64,000 nucleotides of DNA from Lepturacanthus savala. Taxonomy: Eukaryota; Chordata; Actinopteri; Scombriformes; Trichiuridae. The stretch lies in assembly GCA_030544235.1 (NCBI GenBank), contig CM060469.1:8356017-8420016 (forward strand), read 5' to 3'. Shown one piece after another: positions 1 through 13,400 of this stretch. The position numbers were made by a program, and so were the translations under genes. A model generated the notes under the pieces. The model had not been told where the DNA came from. It ran no database searches and was given only the letters and a program-made list of their open reading frames with translations. Numbering within the stretch: the first letter of the stretch is position 1; each line of letters begins with the position of its first letter.

Positions 1-1192
1 TTGACAAAATTGATACAGGCCATTATTTTAATAGGGTGACGAGCCACGCTTGGCGTGTTACTTCTCCTGACTCTAACTATTCTACACTTTTTCCCCACGA
101 CTAAATTGTAACTAACTAAAAGAAAACGACTAATAACCGGTTCGACGCTTTAAAGTAATGTCGACCGCCTCAATGAGATTTGACCTTCTGCCTAATTCCA
201 TAGTAAACAAACTCAACCGTCACGGCCATAAAATTGGATTAGCATCTGACAGGTAGCTCATGTCGAGTGTTAACTGAGGAGCCAGATCGGCCGTTTAACC
301 ACAAAATGCCAAATGTAGAAATGACAGAAAAGCACATGAAGTAAACTTGAGTTTTGTATGAGGCAGAGGGCTGGGTTCAGTTATTCTGGATTTACAGCCA
401 ACGGTATTTAAGGTGGATTAGATGAGGATTTATTTTGCGTGTGTGTCTTTGTGTCTTTTTATGTGTAGCAGCATTCAAACTGACTTTTTGACTCCTGAGC
501 ATTGGGTTGACTACTAGTTTCCCCTAGGATTATTCTCAGCAGCAATGCCTTTATTTGCTCTATATCAACATTCGTAGGTTATTTTTTTTTGTTGTTTAAG
601 GACTAATCTTCTTTAGATTCAAATTAGAGGTCGGCTGAGAGTGGATTTTTTTTTTTATAAAGGCTCTAGCGCGATAGCCGATTAATCAGAAACGACAGAT
701 CTTGGATGGAGTGTTGTTGCGGACAGCTGTTGAACCGAACGTCCAAGCCAAAGTAATAAACACCAAAATAAACACATAAATCTGGACAACAATATCTCAC
801 TGTAAACAAATCTAAAAAGTCAGTAGAATAAATATTTCTGACATGGTATTTCTGGGTGAAACGTAGAAAGAACGCAGAGCTCAGATCAGCCAGTAGCAGC
901 CGTTCCTCCTGTTGTGATTCACTGCCTGCAGGTGTGGAGGAGCTCAGCCCCGCCCTCGCTGAAACGACAGTGTTCTCTCTTGTTTTCCACGAATAAAACA
1001 TTTGTTGAGAAGAATTGCGTTTTATTTTTATAGCGTCGAATCAGCATGATTTGGAGTCTCTTAAGTTTTATTGTGAATACCTGTAAACTGAGAATTTTTG
1101 TCTCTTTGGATATTTTTATCTTATTTTTTTTTTTAAATCTGCCTTGCAACTCAACTTGTTCCTGTGCATTTTCTTTTTTTTGTTAGTTTTAG
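1..1192. other. Upstream region: no supportable gene
   Basis: This is AT-rich sequence before the first coding exon. Two overlapping minus-strand reading frames (666-1001, 919-1149) look like chance. There is a GC-box-like CCCGCCC near 948-954. A pyrimidine tract at 1171-1184 is followed by AG dinucleotides at 1185-1186, 1191-1192 and 1198-1199, so the exon holding the start codon probably opens with a splice acceptor, and the promoter and non-coding first exon lie further upstream or in this stretch. The transcription start cannot be placed. Confidence 0.5.
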
Positions 1193-1216
1193 ACACCAGA
1201 CTGAGAACCTGTAGCC

Positions 1217-1322
1217 ATGGAGGGGCTTGGTTCCAAAAACAATGAAAGCACCTTCCCCAGCCTCGTGGACCTGGATGACTTCCTCACCAAACACAACTCC
1301 AACTTCATCTGGCTGCTCGTGG
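1217..1322 (+). CDS. bltp1: bltp1 coding exon 1 (start codon)
   Basis: Codes for residues 1-35 plus one base. It opens with [12 protein letters not shown], a divergent N-tip, then the conserved DFLTKHNSN before the membrane segment begins (IWLLV). The donor is GG|gtgagt. The start is chosen because it matches the family N-terminus, has a strong Kozak context and directly precedes the anchor. Confidence 0.95.
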
Positions 1323-4300
1323 GTGAGTACTGTAAGAAATCTCCCGATCGATAACCGGTGTTTTCCTCGAAACTTTTAAGTAAGCTTTTACGCCGAAGCG
1401 CAGACCTGCCAACGCAAGATCGGGTTGCGTTTTAGCGGGATAGGGTTGCTATTCGTTAATTTAACACAAGGATGTTAAATGATAGTTTTTAGCTCTCGGT
1501 AGGTTAATGATATTGCCACAGTTTACAGGATGAAGCTGCCTTTTGTTTCTCGACTACTCTTCTGGGAAAGAAGAGAAAAAAAAAATATAGCCTTTAGTGC
1601 AGCGGTAAAAGCCAGCTGTCATCCCAAATTTGGAAGAGTAAGTAGTAACTGCATTAATCCATCTGGCTGGCACCACGTATGAAAAGACCAGTCAGTGCAC
1701 ATGAATACTTAAAGAGTTTGACTTAATGGATGTATAATCAGCATTAGTGGTTATATTTTAAAGTATAGACCCATTTCCTCAATGTGTTTACAGATAGAAG
1801 TGATCGAAAACCAATATTTAAAGCTTTTCTTTGCATTTGCATATTGGATCAGACCAGAAACGTGTTCAAATGGAAAGTCTGCAAGTGGTTAACAATAGAA
1901 GAAAAAAAAAAAAAGTGTCCCAATTTACTTTACAATTGATTGTCTTCGGCTGACTAAGACCTTGTTGTCTCTCTTTTTTTTTTTTTGCCTTCCAGCCACC
2001 ATTCTGTCCTGTGGATGGATCATCTATTTAACTTATTACAACTCCCGCAACATCGGCCTCATCCTCACCCTCATCATCAACCGACTGTACAAGGATGGCT
2101 ACATTCATATCGGTGCGTTCACCCGGAGCTTTGTCACAGCCGTGATCAATAGGGAGGAGGGCGGCTGCCAACGCTTTCAGATCAAGGTGTTAACTCAGCC
2201 TGCTGAATATTTCATGGCGAGCCAGGTTCTCTCAGTGATTATCTCTGAAGAGTCTGAACAGCAACCTGCCACTACCAGCAGATTGAAGCCCTCTATATAA
2301 ATGACATAGAACAGGATTTATAACAGCACTTTCGCGGCCTTAAATCCAAGCGTAACTCGGCCATTATTTTTCTGCAAATCGGTCCCTTCTTTCCAAAAAG
2401 CTGTCGCCGCACCTGCTCCACAATACTGAAGCAAACAGGGGGAAAGCGTCCCCAAAAGTAGCCAAACCCCAGCGAACGGGTGCTTACTTTGTAACGGCAC
2501 AAGCTTGCGATAATTATTTTATTCGCGTACGGGAGTGTTGACGGAAACCTGCAGCAAAGTAAATAGGAAGTGCAAGACCAATTACCGAGGCGGCATTAAA
2601 ATTTCAGTAAACGGCCTCTTTGCCAACACGTGTCACCGCAAAGTGAGCAGTCACCCATGTGGCCGCTAAGCTAGTTTTAAGTTGCAAACAGGACTTTCTA
2701 CCCGTCTTAAGGTGCAATTTCCAATAGGTTAAGACAATAGTTGCTTTGTCCTTTTCATTGCTCAGTTGTTGTTGTTAAATTCCTGCACGGCTCAAGAGAG
2801 AGAGAGAGAAGTACTGAGCGAGAGAACCTTGACCCACATGTCACATCCTTCCCGTCTTCCGTCAGACAGCGGAAAAGTCAAAAATACCACGAGCACGAGG
2901 GCCGGTACGACCAGTTAAATCACCCGGGGGGTGTGTGTGTGTGTGTTGTCACTCTTTTGGCACGGAATAATTAAAACAGAGAAAGACGTGTCAGGAGGGG
3001 AATTAACAACGGCGGATCGTGTTCAGTTTCTCGCTCATCTTTCTTGCTCGGTGACAGCGTCAGGCCTGCTCATTGTACAATTAGATCCTAATTAAGATTT
3101 TTTTTTTTCCCCTTCCCCCTACAACATAAAAGAGACAGGATGATTGAACATCCTGGCATCAGCAGCATTTTTTTGAATATATTGAATTTTACATCAATCA
3201 TCATCTTATTACATCTTTAGTGTAACGTTTAAATTATTTAGTGTTTTCATTTCAGTTGGAAATATTGTGAACAAATCCACCATCCATCAACGCTGCTGTG
3301 GAATATTATAATATAGTATAATGTGTGTGTGTGTGTGTGTGTGTGTGTCTCCTCCACAGGCTCCTTCTCCTTCTCTGTGCTGTCAGGGAAGGTCATGTTC
3401 AGAGATGTCTACTACATCAACCAAGATATGTCTATCAGGTAACGTGATCTCTGCCGTGTTGAACAGTTCTCCTCCTGTGTTCATCTGTAATCTTAGAATG
3501 TACTTACTGATTTATTTTTTTTTTGATAGGATACAGGACGGCTTCCTCATATTTCATTGGTGGAAAATGTACAACCCGAAACAGAAACAGCACGGTGAGT
3601 AGAGCGTAACCCGCTTTGGGGTAAACGTGCGTCTGTTGTTATTTTTTTTTCACATAACACGCTACAGCTTCAATATCATCTAGAATATCGTACCGTCTCT
3701 CTTTCGCCTCCAGACCCCAAGGCAGAGACCAGGCTTCACGTGACGGTCAACGGCTTCGAGTTTCACGTCTACAACCGGACCAACCTCTACGCGCGGCTGC
3801 AGGAGACCTTCGGTCTGGAGCCCACGCTCATCACACCCAAAAAGGATGAAGAGAGGGGACGGGAGGAAAGAAACAAGACCCTGGAAACGTAGGACCGAGT
3901 GACCAAAAGCGATATTAGGCTCATTTCAGGACATAAACACATGATTTCATCCTCAATCTGAAGTTAGTTAAGTTGGAATTTGGTTAATTGGAAATAATAT
4001 TTCCACACAACAGGAAAGGCAAGGTTTTTTGTATAGAACATTTCAGCAACAAGGTAATTTAGTGAGCAACAGTCGATTTAAATGGGGAAAGATCAAAAAT
4101 TCACTAATGTAAAGTTTAAGTTTTTGTTGCAAAGCAACATAAATGTGTCTGAATGAATGTCTCCTGGTCCTTCGTCAGTGTGAACATCAAGGCGGAGAGT
4201 CAGGACCCGACATCGTCTTGGCGCTCCCTCATCCCTGTTATCAAAGTCAACATCAACACGGTGAGTCACCTCACAGGTTTCTACCATCAGGACACCGCTC

Positions 4301-4403
4301 TGAGGTGCAGAAACGTGTGAAAAACACAGGTTGATGCCAGGAAATGGGATTATTGTTTGAATAATAAGTATTTTTTGTGGCTGACAAGCTCTTAAGCTGT
4401 TGT

Positions 4404-4443
<40 letters not shown>

Positions 4444-7400
4444 CACTACTCACAATAAGTCAGGGATTTTTTGAGAGACTCAGCGGATTTCATGCATTTT
4501 TGGGATAATGAATATTAAACTAATGAAAACGGTGTTTCTTCTCATTCATTATTAATCATATCAAAAGGAACTTTTGCTTATGTCATTAAAATTTAGACCA
4601 AATAGGAAAAAGCACTCGTGTAAATAACAATAACCCTAACTGTGTGTGTGTGTGTGTGTGAGTGTGAGTGTGAGTGTGAGTGTGAGTGTGAGTGTGAGTG
4701 TGAGTGTGAGTGTGAGTGTGAGTGTGAGTGTGAGTGTGAGTGTGAGTGTGAGTGTGAGTGTGTGTGTGTGAGTGTGTGATCTTCATGCAACATTTTATAT
4801 GGATCGCCAGTACTTTTTTGTTTTTAATAAGTTTTCATAAATCCAGCCGTGCCTTCTGAAATACTGCACTCTCATTTCAATTGGGAAAAAAAGGCACATA
4901 ATTTCTTGTAATCTAGATGTCAAATGACAAAATATCACCGAGCTTTCAGAGATAATTCCAATAATGTCAACCATCAAATAATGTCATATCAAATTCAATT
5001 TGTATATGATTATTATGACATTATATTAAGATTTGACAGTACATTAGATTGTTAGACTGTATCATCTTATGGCCTTGTTGTATCCTGGAAGCTGAATGGA
5101 TATAAAGTGTATTCTAAAAGAAATAAGAACCGAAAGCCGTGACCCTTAAACCGTGATTTCCGTGAACCGTGCCGCCCCGATGTCATGTTGGCTCCTCCCC
5201 AGGGTCGTTTGGCGTTTGGGAACCACCACCTGCCCCAGACGCTGTGCGTGAACTTCGAGGACGCCTTCCTGACCTACGCCACCAAGCCGCCGTCCAGCCA
5301 CCTCGACCAGTTCATGCACATCGTCAAAGGCACGCTGGAGAACGTGCGCGTCATGCTGGTGCCCAGCCCACGCTACCTGGGCATGCAGAACGATGAGTAA
5401 GGCCAAGTTATAAATTCATATAAACATAGACTTTTATTTCGGTTCGATCAGCCATGCCACAGAGATATTAATATTCAAAGCAATTTCTGTCATTACTTTC
5501 AAATTATGTTCTTGTCGTGTTTCTGGATAAAGCTGTTGCTTAAAGAAAAATGCCATGTGTATATAGTCAGTCATTATTATAACGGCTGTAGGAAATTAGA
5601 TCATGTATCTCGCACAACATATTATGTGAATGTTAAATGAAAGCAGTGGACTCGCTTTACATTTTTATGCTTGTTTGTACAAAACAAAACAGTAAATCTT
5701 GAGGTTTTTTTTTGTCCTAAAACATTGAAATTCTTTGGCAGAACTTTTCGCTCCGCTTTGAGTTTACGGAGCGTGAAAGCTGCGCCCTTCTTAAAACAAA
5801 ATATGTATAAAACGGCTGGACCGCTCGGCTTTCCTTTCTCATCCCCAGACGGCTTTAACGGCTCCGCCAGCATTTGAACTCCAACTCGGCGAACAGACAC
5901 AGGGAGTGAACTCGCATTAAACCTCAATGATTTTAAAGGGATGCTCTGAGTACAAAATTGGCAAGTGAATCCTCTAGAAAAGCCATCTATGATTTCAACC
6001 TCCGACAGTCCTTGAAAGTGTCTTAAAGCTTTATCGTTCTATCCAGCGAGATGAAGACAAAAAAAAAAAATAAGAGGAATTTAAAAATGCGTGTTTTTCG
6101 TGTCAAGGTTGAGCTTGAATAAGCGCTAATTATTTTATTAGCAATTATGGTGCCTCTCAAGTGGGGCAGGGAAAGTTCTGACAGAAGAAATTCAACCTGT
6201 TAGTTCCCACTTAACCTGTTGTGATGCTACGCGCGATAATTGAGAAGCATGTTCTGGAGTTCATAGCCTCCTTAATGAAAATTGGATTTTGTCTGTGCCC
6301 TCGTGGATTTCTTCACTAGACCCCCAAGACTGATGGGTGAAGGCTTTGTGGTCATGCAGTCCAATGATCTAATAATCTACTATTACCAGGATGAGCCCGG
6401 TATGTGCACAACACACACAAATACACTCAAAGACACACACATTCGTTCATGCAAAAAAAAAAAAAAGAAAGTAAAAACCTACAAAACCAAGTTTTGTTTG
6501 CAAGGTTTTGCTTGCATTTGTATTTTTGTTCGATGTTTATTTCAAGGACGCTCCAGGGCTTGAAATCTTTTTCTGTGTGTGTGTGTGTGTGTGTAGGTCT
6601 GGTCCCAGTGGAGCAAGAGAGTGGGGAGGAAGCAGAAACATGCAGCGAGGATGATAAGCTACAGGACTTGCCTCCATGTTGGGGTCTGGACATTGTCTGC
6701 GGAAAAGGAACGGACTTCAACTACGGCCCCTGGGCAGATCGGCAGAGGTGAGTAAACGACGTCGTATAAACACACACAAATCTGTGCTCATCAATATTTG
6801 ATCATTTATTATTTGCACAGACGAATGAACAGTGAACTCTGTTGTTAAAACAGGGCCCTAATTCTGGTGAAGTAAGATTTAAGCACATAGTTTTCTATAT
6901 CAGTGGTTCTCAAAGGGGTCCTTAAGGAGAAAAATGTATTTTCACTATAATTCCACAATAACAGAATGTAGGGCCATTTGTAAAGAGGACCGCCATAATT
7001 CAAGATGAATATATAGAATTAAATAATAATTAATTTAGTGCTATTTATTTACTGTTATTTGTGGATTATTTTCCCTTTGCACATAAATTCATTTAATTTT
7101 GTTAAAATGAATGGGGGGTGGTGAATGAATAAATAAAGGCTAATAAATTTAAAAATGAATAAATGAAATGGAAAATTAAATAAATGTGAAAATAATACAC
7201 ACATAAATTAACTTTATGAATTAGTTAAATTAAAAATGAAATAAATATGGACATTTACTGGTATATTTATTCATGTACTGATCATCTTTTATTTATTCTT
7301 GATCATGGCGGTTTCACTCCTCCATAATTTTGGCCTTGGGTTTTCTGACACTTTCTTTTACAAAACGTCTTATAACACAAATCTTACGAGATCGGGTCCG

Positions 7401-10400
7401 TGGTCTAGTTTTTGTGAGTTTCGGGTCCTTGAAGTGAAAAGGTTTGAGTATACAGCGTGTTTAACAGATCAATAAAAAAAAAAACACAATCTTGCGTTTA
7501 TACCCGCGCCTCATTATTTTTCTACAGGGATTGTCTGTGGAAGTTCTTCCTTCCGGCCGACTTCCAGGACATGAAAGTGACGGAGGCGGCCGAGCCGGGG
7601 AAGCCCAGGCAGATCCAGGCCTTCGAGCTGCGCATGAACATCATCGCCGACGCCACCATCGATCTGCTTTTTACGAAAAACAGGGTGACTGTAGCTCTCG
7701 TTCATGCGTGCCTTCTTCTCCCCCCCCTCCTTTCTTTATTACCAACCCCTTTGATCTTTCTTCGTCTCCCCGCTGCTCTCCTTGTCTTTATATTTAAGGC
7801 TCCCTGTGTTTTAGCTATTGATATTGGTTCATCTTTTATGCTTTTTCAAATTTGTGTCCCGAAGCGGTGCAGGGATTTTAGAAGTACGCGAGTTGCATAC
7901 TGAATAACGGCATAAATGCATGTTGAATTAGAAAAAAAAAGAAGACCTAAATGGCTTGAGATGAGGAAGGGTTGTCATTTTATTACCTCCTTTGAACATA
8001 TTTTTGAGATGAGGTGATTTATCTTTAATTTTTAAGTCGGTGTTTGCTCTCCTCCCCCCCCTCCCCCACCCTATTACTAGGAAACCAACGCCATCCATGT
8101 GAATGTAGGCGCTGGTTCTTACCTGGAAGTGAACATCCCGATGACTGTAGGAGAGAACGGTAAGAGCGGTAGATTAAAATGCCAGCACTCAGATCAGTCG
8201 CCACAGCAGCTGTTTCACTCATGGGTCATCCGAGCTTATGGATCAATCTTCTCTCTGGAGAAACACACGTCTCCGCTAGTTTTCCTTATAATGAGCTGTT
8301 ATTCTGTCACGCACGATCTTTCGGAAAATTCGTACTTCAGAGGGATTCTTAAGACTAATCATAGCAAATAAGCATCTTTGTTCACTGTATTTGACTTGTT
8401 AATTCACGAAGTTCAGTGATTTTTAATCAAATTATGCTGTTTCATATATGGTTTTGGTCACCTGGTTGTGAAAAATGCTACTTGACACTATTTTGATAGA
8501 TATCTTAACTCTGTTCGATAACAGCTCCATGGAATTCATGTTGCCATGACAGCACAGTGATATTTTATTGTAGCCATGTTACCAACCAAAGTTTGTTTAG
8601 TCAGAGCTTTTGCTGTTTGCTGTTTTTTCAGAAATGTTAAAAGGAGCAATAACATGAAAACTTAATTTGTACAAGATCTGGCTTCAATAAGCGCTTCATT
8701 ACACACCTGTGATGTGTAATCTTAATGCTATCCAATAGAAGTGTACTTTTTTACAAAGCTTTTGTTGACATGAGTTTTTTTGTAGTTTATTTTATGATCT
8801 ATTTGCGATCCATCCCCATAGATACATCAGAAAAAAAGAAGTATGATAAATAAGGCTTTAATAGAAGGAGAGGAGGATGCTGGCAATAGTAATAATTTAT
8901 TTAAATAAATATAAAACGAAGGTTGTTCTTCATGTTGATTGTCGTGCAGCGTTTTGAGAAGTGTTCCCATCCGCTTAAACGAAAACCGCTGCAATTTAAG
9001 CGACGCTAAGAGAAAATCCCTTGTTTCTAATGCAAGTCAAAGCTGGCACAAGACCAAGATAAACCCAAGACATCAGTAAGATAGAAATGATCTGCGGTCA
9101 TTTCACTACGGCTATCAAATCTCGCCAAGTTGAAGTGTAATACTCCACTCTGTAGCTTAAGTGAGCTTAAACTTGAGTATGAACTGTTCCACCTTTTTAT
9201 AATAAAGACAGAGACAAACGTTATTTAGCCGTGTTCGGAATAAAAACCAGTAACCTCAGGCAAATTTGACCACACTCAGCAGATTATATCCTGTCAGTCA
9301 TCAGTCAAGCTGTCCTCCGTCCCCGCGAATTTAGTTAATGTAAGTCGATTTTCAGGTTTTTGCTGATAAATTGCATTAGTTGGGAGTTGGAGGACTTTGC
9401 CGCAGCTCCGTGTTTTCGTGAGAATTGATGGCCCTGCTTTTCTCCTGCTTCTCCCTTCCGCCCTCAGGCTATTCTCCCACCATCAAAGGTCAGCTGCTTC
9501 ACGTGGACACCACCAGCAGCATGCAGTACAGGACTCTCCTGGAGGCCGAGATGTTAGCTGTGAGTAGCAGGCAATTATACGAGAAGCCGACCCCCGTCGG
9601 AAAAAGTTGTAGATCGGGTTTTGGTACACGGTCACTTCTCGTCCGGCTCGAGACGCAAAGCGAGAGTCGGGAACAGTCCGGAGTAACTGAAAACATCTCA
9701 CGCTTTTTATTTCAGTTCCACGTGATAGCCAGCTACCCCCGAGTGTGGAACATGCCTCAGTCGTGGCAGTGTGAGATCGAGGTGTACAAGGCCACCTATC
9801 ATTTTATCTATGCCCAGAAAAACTTCTTCACGGGTGAGTCAACCCGACAAACACAATCTATGCACAGTTCGTCTGCATCCTGTCGTGTTGTTATTAAATT
9901 AGAAGGGGAAACTCTTGTTTTTTTTTTTCTCACTGGTCCCCATCTGTCTTTTTATAGATTTGATCCAGGACTGGGCGAGTGACAGCGCCCCAGACATCTA
10001 CTCCTTTGTTCCCTATTCCTGGAAGTTCAAAGTCCTCTTCCACCAGTTTGAGATGATCTGGGCGGCGAACCAACACAACTGGATCGACTGTTCCACCAAG
10101 CAGCAGGAGAATGGTAAGACGCTCTTCTAGGGGGGCGATTTAATACTTTGATACAGGAAAGGCCGTCTTTATAATAGTAGAAGAAGACATTTTCATTCTG
10201 TTTTGGAATTAGTATGAGCTCTGTTGAGGGGAGAAAAAGAATCAGAACTCAACCATGAAAGTGATCAATAAGAACAGCATGATAACAACGCTAATATTTT
10301 AATTCTTTTTTATTCTTTATTATCACTGGGTGTATCAAATATAAAATAATAATTGCAAGAACATGAAATTATACTAGACGTTTTGTGGCTCCAGGTTTGA

Positions 10401-13400
10401 ATGAAATGAAATAACTATTTATTTATAAACTATTTGAAAAAAAAAAGGGAATCGATAACTCAATGCGTCTGAAAACACTGGGTAATGCATATGGCAGGAG
10501 ACTCTATTAAGTCATGATATATGGTACATTATTTACTCCACTTAACCCCAGAAAAGTGGCGACTAATCAATTGTGTTATTGATCTTCTGTAGTGTACTTG
10601 GCAGCATGTGGCGAGACGCTCAATATAGATTTCACTTTGCCTTTCAACGAGTTTGTTCCAACCACCTGCAATACCCGCTTCAGCTTGAAGGTTAGTCCTG
10701 TGTGATGTGAAATATGATTTGTTCCAAAAAAAAAAAGTGTTTAAAATGTCTGCTTTTTTATTTTTTTTTTTGAGTGCGATCGCACATATTTTGATTTCGT
10801 CTTAACTCCGATGCCTTCAAGATGCTGCTCGCCCACGCATGCGAATACTTTTGACACTAACTGTGTATAAGTGGGTGTGTTTGTGTACCCTTGCATTTGA
10901 TCTCCTCAGGCGGAGGACACAGACATGCGACTGTCGCTGCCAGAGTGCCACCCGAGCCGCTACCCCCTCCTCACCCTCGCCAAAGAATATCAGAATGTCA
11001 AGCTGCCCCCAGACATGTTCATGCCGGGGGAGAATCAAGGTGCTCCCCCTCCCAAACCCGCCAAGTCCCGGTGGAGGAACATCACCCGCGCAGAGTGAGT
11101 TCACCCCGGGAATCTCTTTTCTCTCCTAGTTTGTGTTGCAAAAAAAAAAAAAAAAAAAAGATGTGAGTTAGCAAGGAGCAGGACCGATGACTCATCGCCG
11201 TGTTTTTGACTCATATCAATGCAAAGGTAGTGGGTGGTTATTTTATGGAAATGCACCACTAGCCTTCACTTCTAATGCTTTAGCTGCCCCTGCTGGTTCT
11301 TCCAGTAAAATGTGATATCCTTTTGACAGTTAGAGTCAGTTCTATTTAACACCGTCAGCCATGTGAAACATGAGCAAAATTCAGAGATGAGATGAATAAA
11401 CTCTCGCCTTCCCTCGAACCTTGATCCGGACACCGAGAGTTCTCGGCTTAAAGGTCGGCCAAAGTTCAAAGACATCCCGCAGTCGGGTGGCGCATGCATT
11501 ATGCAACACGTACATGATAACTTAACATCTGGATCATTTATTATGTATACCCCCCGGGCCAGACTCTACTGCTGCAGCGCTGCGAGAGACCCACTTTACC
11601 CCCTGGGAGGTGACTATCAAATTCCTGTCTGGACCGGTGCTGCAGAGAAATCAGGCGAGACCCCATTTGCAGGCCCGCAGCCGAGGCCGCCGCGTCCTCG
11701 AGCCGCGCAGTTCATGAAGCGAATGATGAACCGGAAAATCCACTTGACACGATGATAAACTCGGCATTATGACTGTGTTCTGAGCGTCCATTTTTCTTCC
11801 CCGCATCAGGCACGGCTGGGTGGACTGCTGGAGTGTACCCAACTTCTTGCTCATCATTGACTACACCTGGCACCCCATTTATCCTCAGAAGGCTGATGAG
11901 CAACTCAAACAGTCGCGTAAGCGTTTCTCGTTTCAGCACCAATACCCAGCTGTTTCTTTCTAAAGCAAAACATTGAGACTGTGGGCTGTGGATTTGAACC
12001 GCTTCCGAAAAGGCTTTAAAAAGACACACCTCTCTCTCGCCCCGATCTCGTCTGACCTTTTTCACGCAGTGTCCGAGATGGAGGAGTCCATGCTGTCAGC
12101 TCTGCGGCCGCCGGAGCACGCCTCGGTACCCCACAACGCCCAGACGCGCTACACTTCCACATCGGCTTCAGCCGCACACGGCAGGATACCCACCGACCCC
12201 TCAGAGCTGCCCCCCGACAGGCTTCACGTGGAAATGGAGATGTCGCCAGATTCTCAAATCATCCTGTACGGACCACTGCTCCGAGCACTAATCTCCATCA
12301 AGGTACAGAACTCCTAGAATAAATAGTTAATTTTTTTTTTCTTTGGTTGGCATACACTACCGTTCAAAAGTTTTAGAACACGTATTTTTTCCATTTTTAT
12401 TAAGATTTAAGCAGTTTAAGTCCGAATGAATACCTTATAGAATTCATTAGATCCTAAATATTTTACTGTATATTCGACAAGAGAGAGTGTAAAACACCCA
12501 ATCCACAGAGAAACATACATATTCAGAAACCATGCCTTAATATAAGCAGTCACGACTTATGTGAAGTTGTGATGTCATTTCTATGCAGTCACAGCCATTC
12601 AAATCAACCAATCAGAGGAGAGGCACATAAAGAAACTTGAGAAAGGAAGTGAAAAACTATATTGAGATGATCTTTGGTAATTACAGTCTTGTTAGGGATG
12701 TTTATATAATAATAATAATATGGGACATTTGAATGGTACAAAAATAAGTGGCTAGCTACTCTACCCAAAAAAATGAGTTAGGTTTAGCATATCCTATGCA
12801 TCAGGAAAGCCCAGGTGTCATGAGTTCCACAATGCGTTCTAAACTCCCCAGGAAAACTACTTTGGCGAGGACGATATGTACACGGACTTTGAGGAGGCCG
12901 TGTCCAGCCCCGTGTTGTCCACCTCCACCTCCTCAGGCCTGGGCTGGTCTCCTCTGGGCATGGAGGACAGCGAACAGAAGGGAGCCTCAGACATCCATCC
13001 CCTGGACCTGCGGCCCTGGGACATCACTGTTCACATCAACCTCTACAAAGTTCACGGCCGACTACCGATGGTGAGACCGAACGGTTAAAAGAAAAAAAAT
13101 GAAGTAGCGATTTTTCTGGCAGAAACGTTGATTTTTGTTTTCATTCTCGATTTTCAAACGGATACTGCAGAATTGATTTCAAATGTTGTCCTATTTGCTA
13201 ATAAGAACAGCAATAAGCAACAGCAGTTTTCACAAGTGAAGAACTACAACAGCCATCTATGTCTTAACCTAAACTAGAGCAAAAGTCTTTTAACTTAAAG
13301 TAGAGTAGAGCAAAAGTAGAGCAAAAAAGCCTTTTATCTTAAAGTAGTGCAGGTCAGGCAGCATATATGTGTAAAATAGTTAAATAGTAAAACAGAACCT

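Noticed and set aside
666..1149. Minus-strand reading frames of 111 and 76 codons upstream of the gene
   Set aside because: They overlap each other, show no domain or coding bias, and have T/A-run composition. Most likely chance.
4586..4793. Minus-strand Thr-His and Ser-His repeat proteins
   Set aside because: Direct translation of the TG/GTGTGA microsatellite.
11501..11755. 84-codon + frame in intron 16, GC-rich around 11630-11720
   Set aside because: An acceptor-like ttgcag occurs but no downstream donor before the frame ends.
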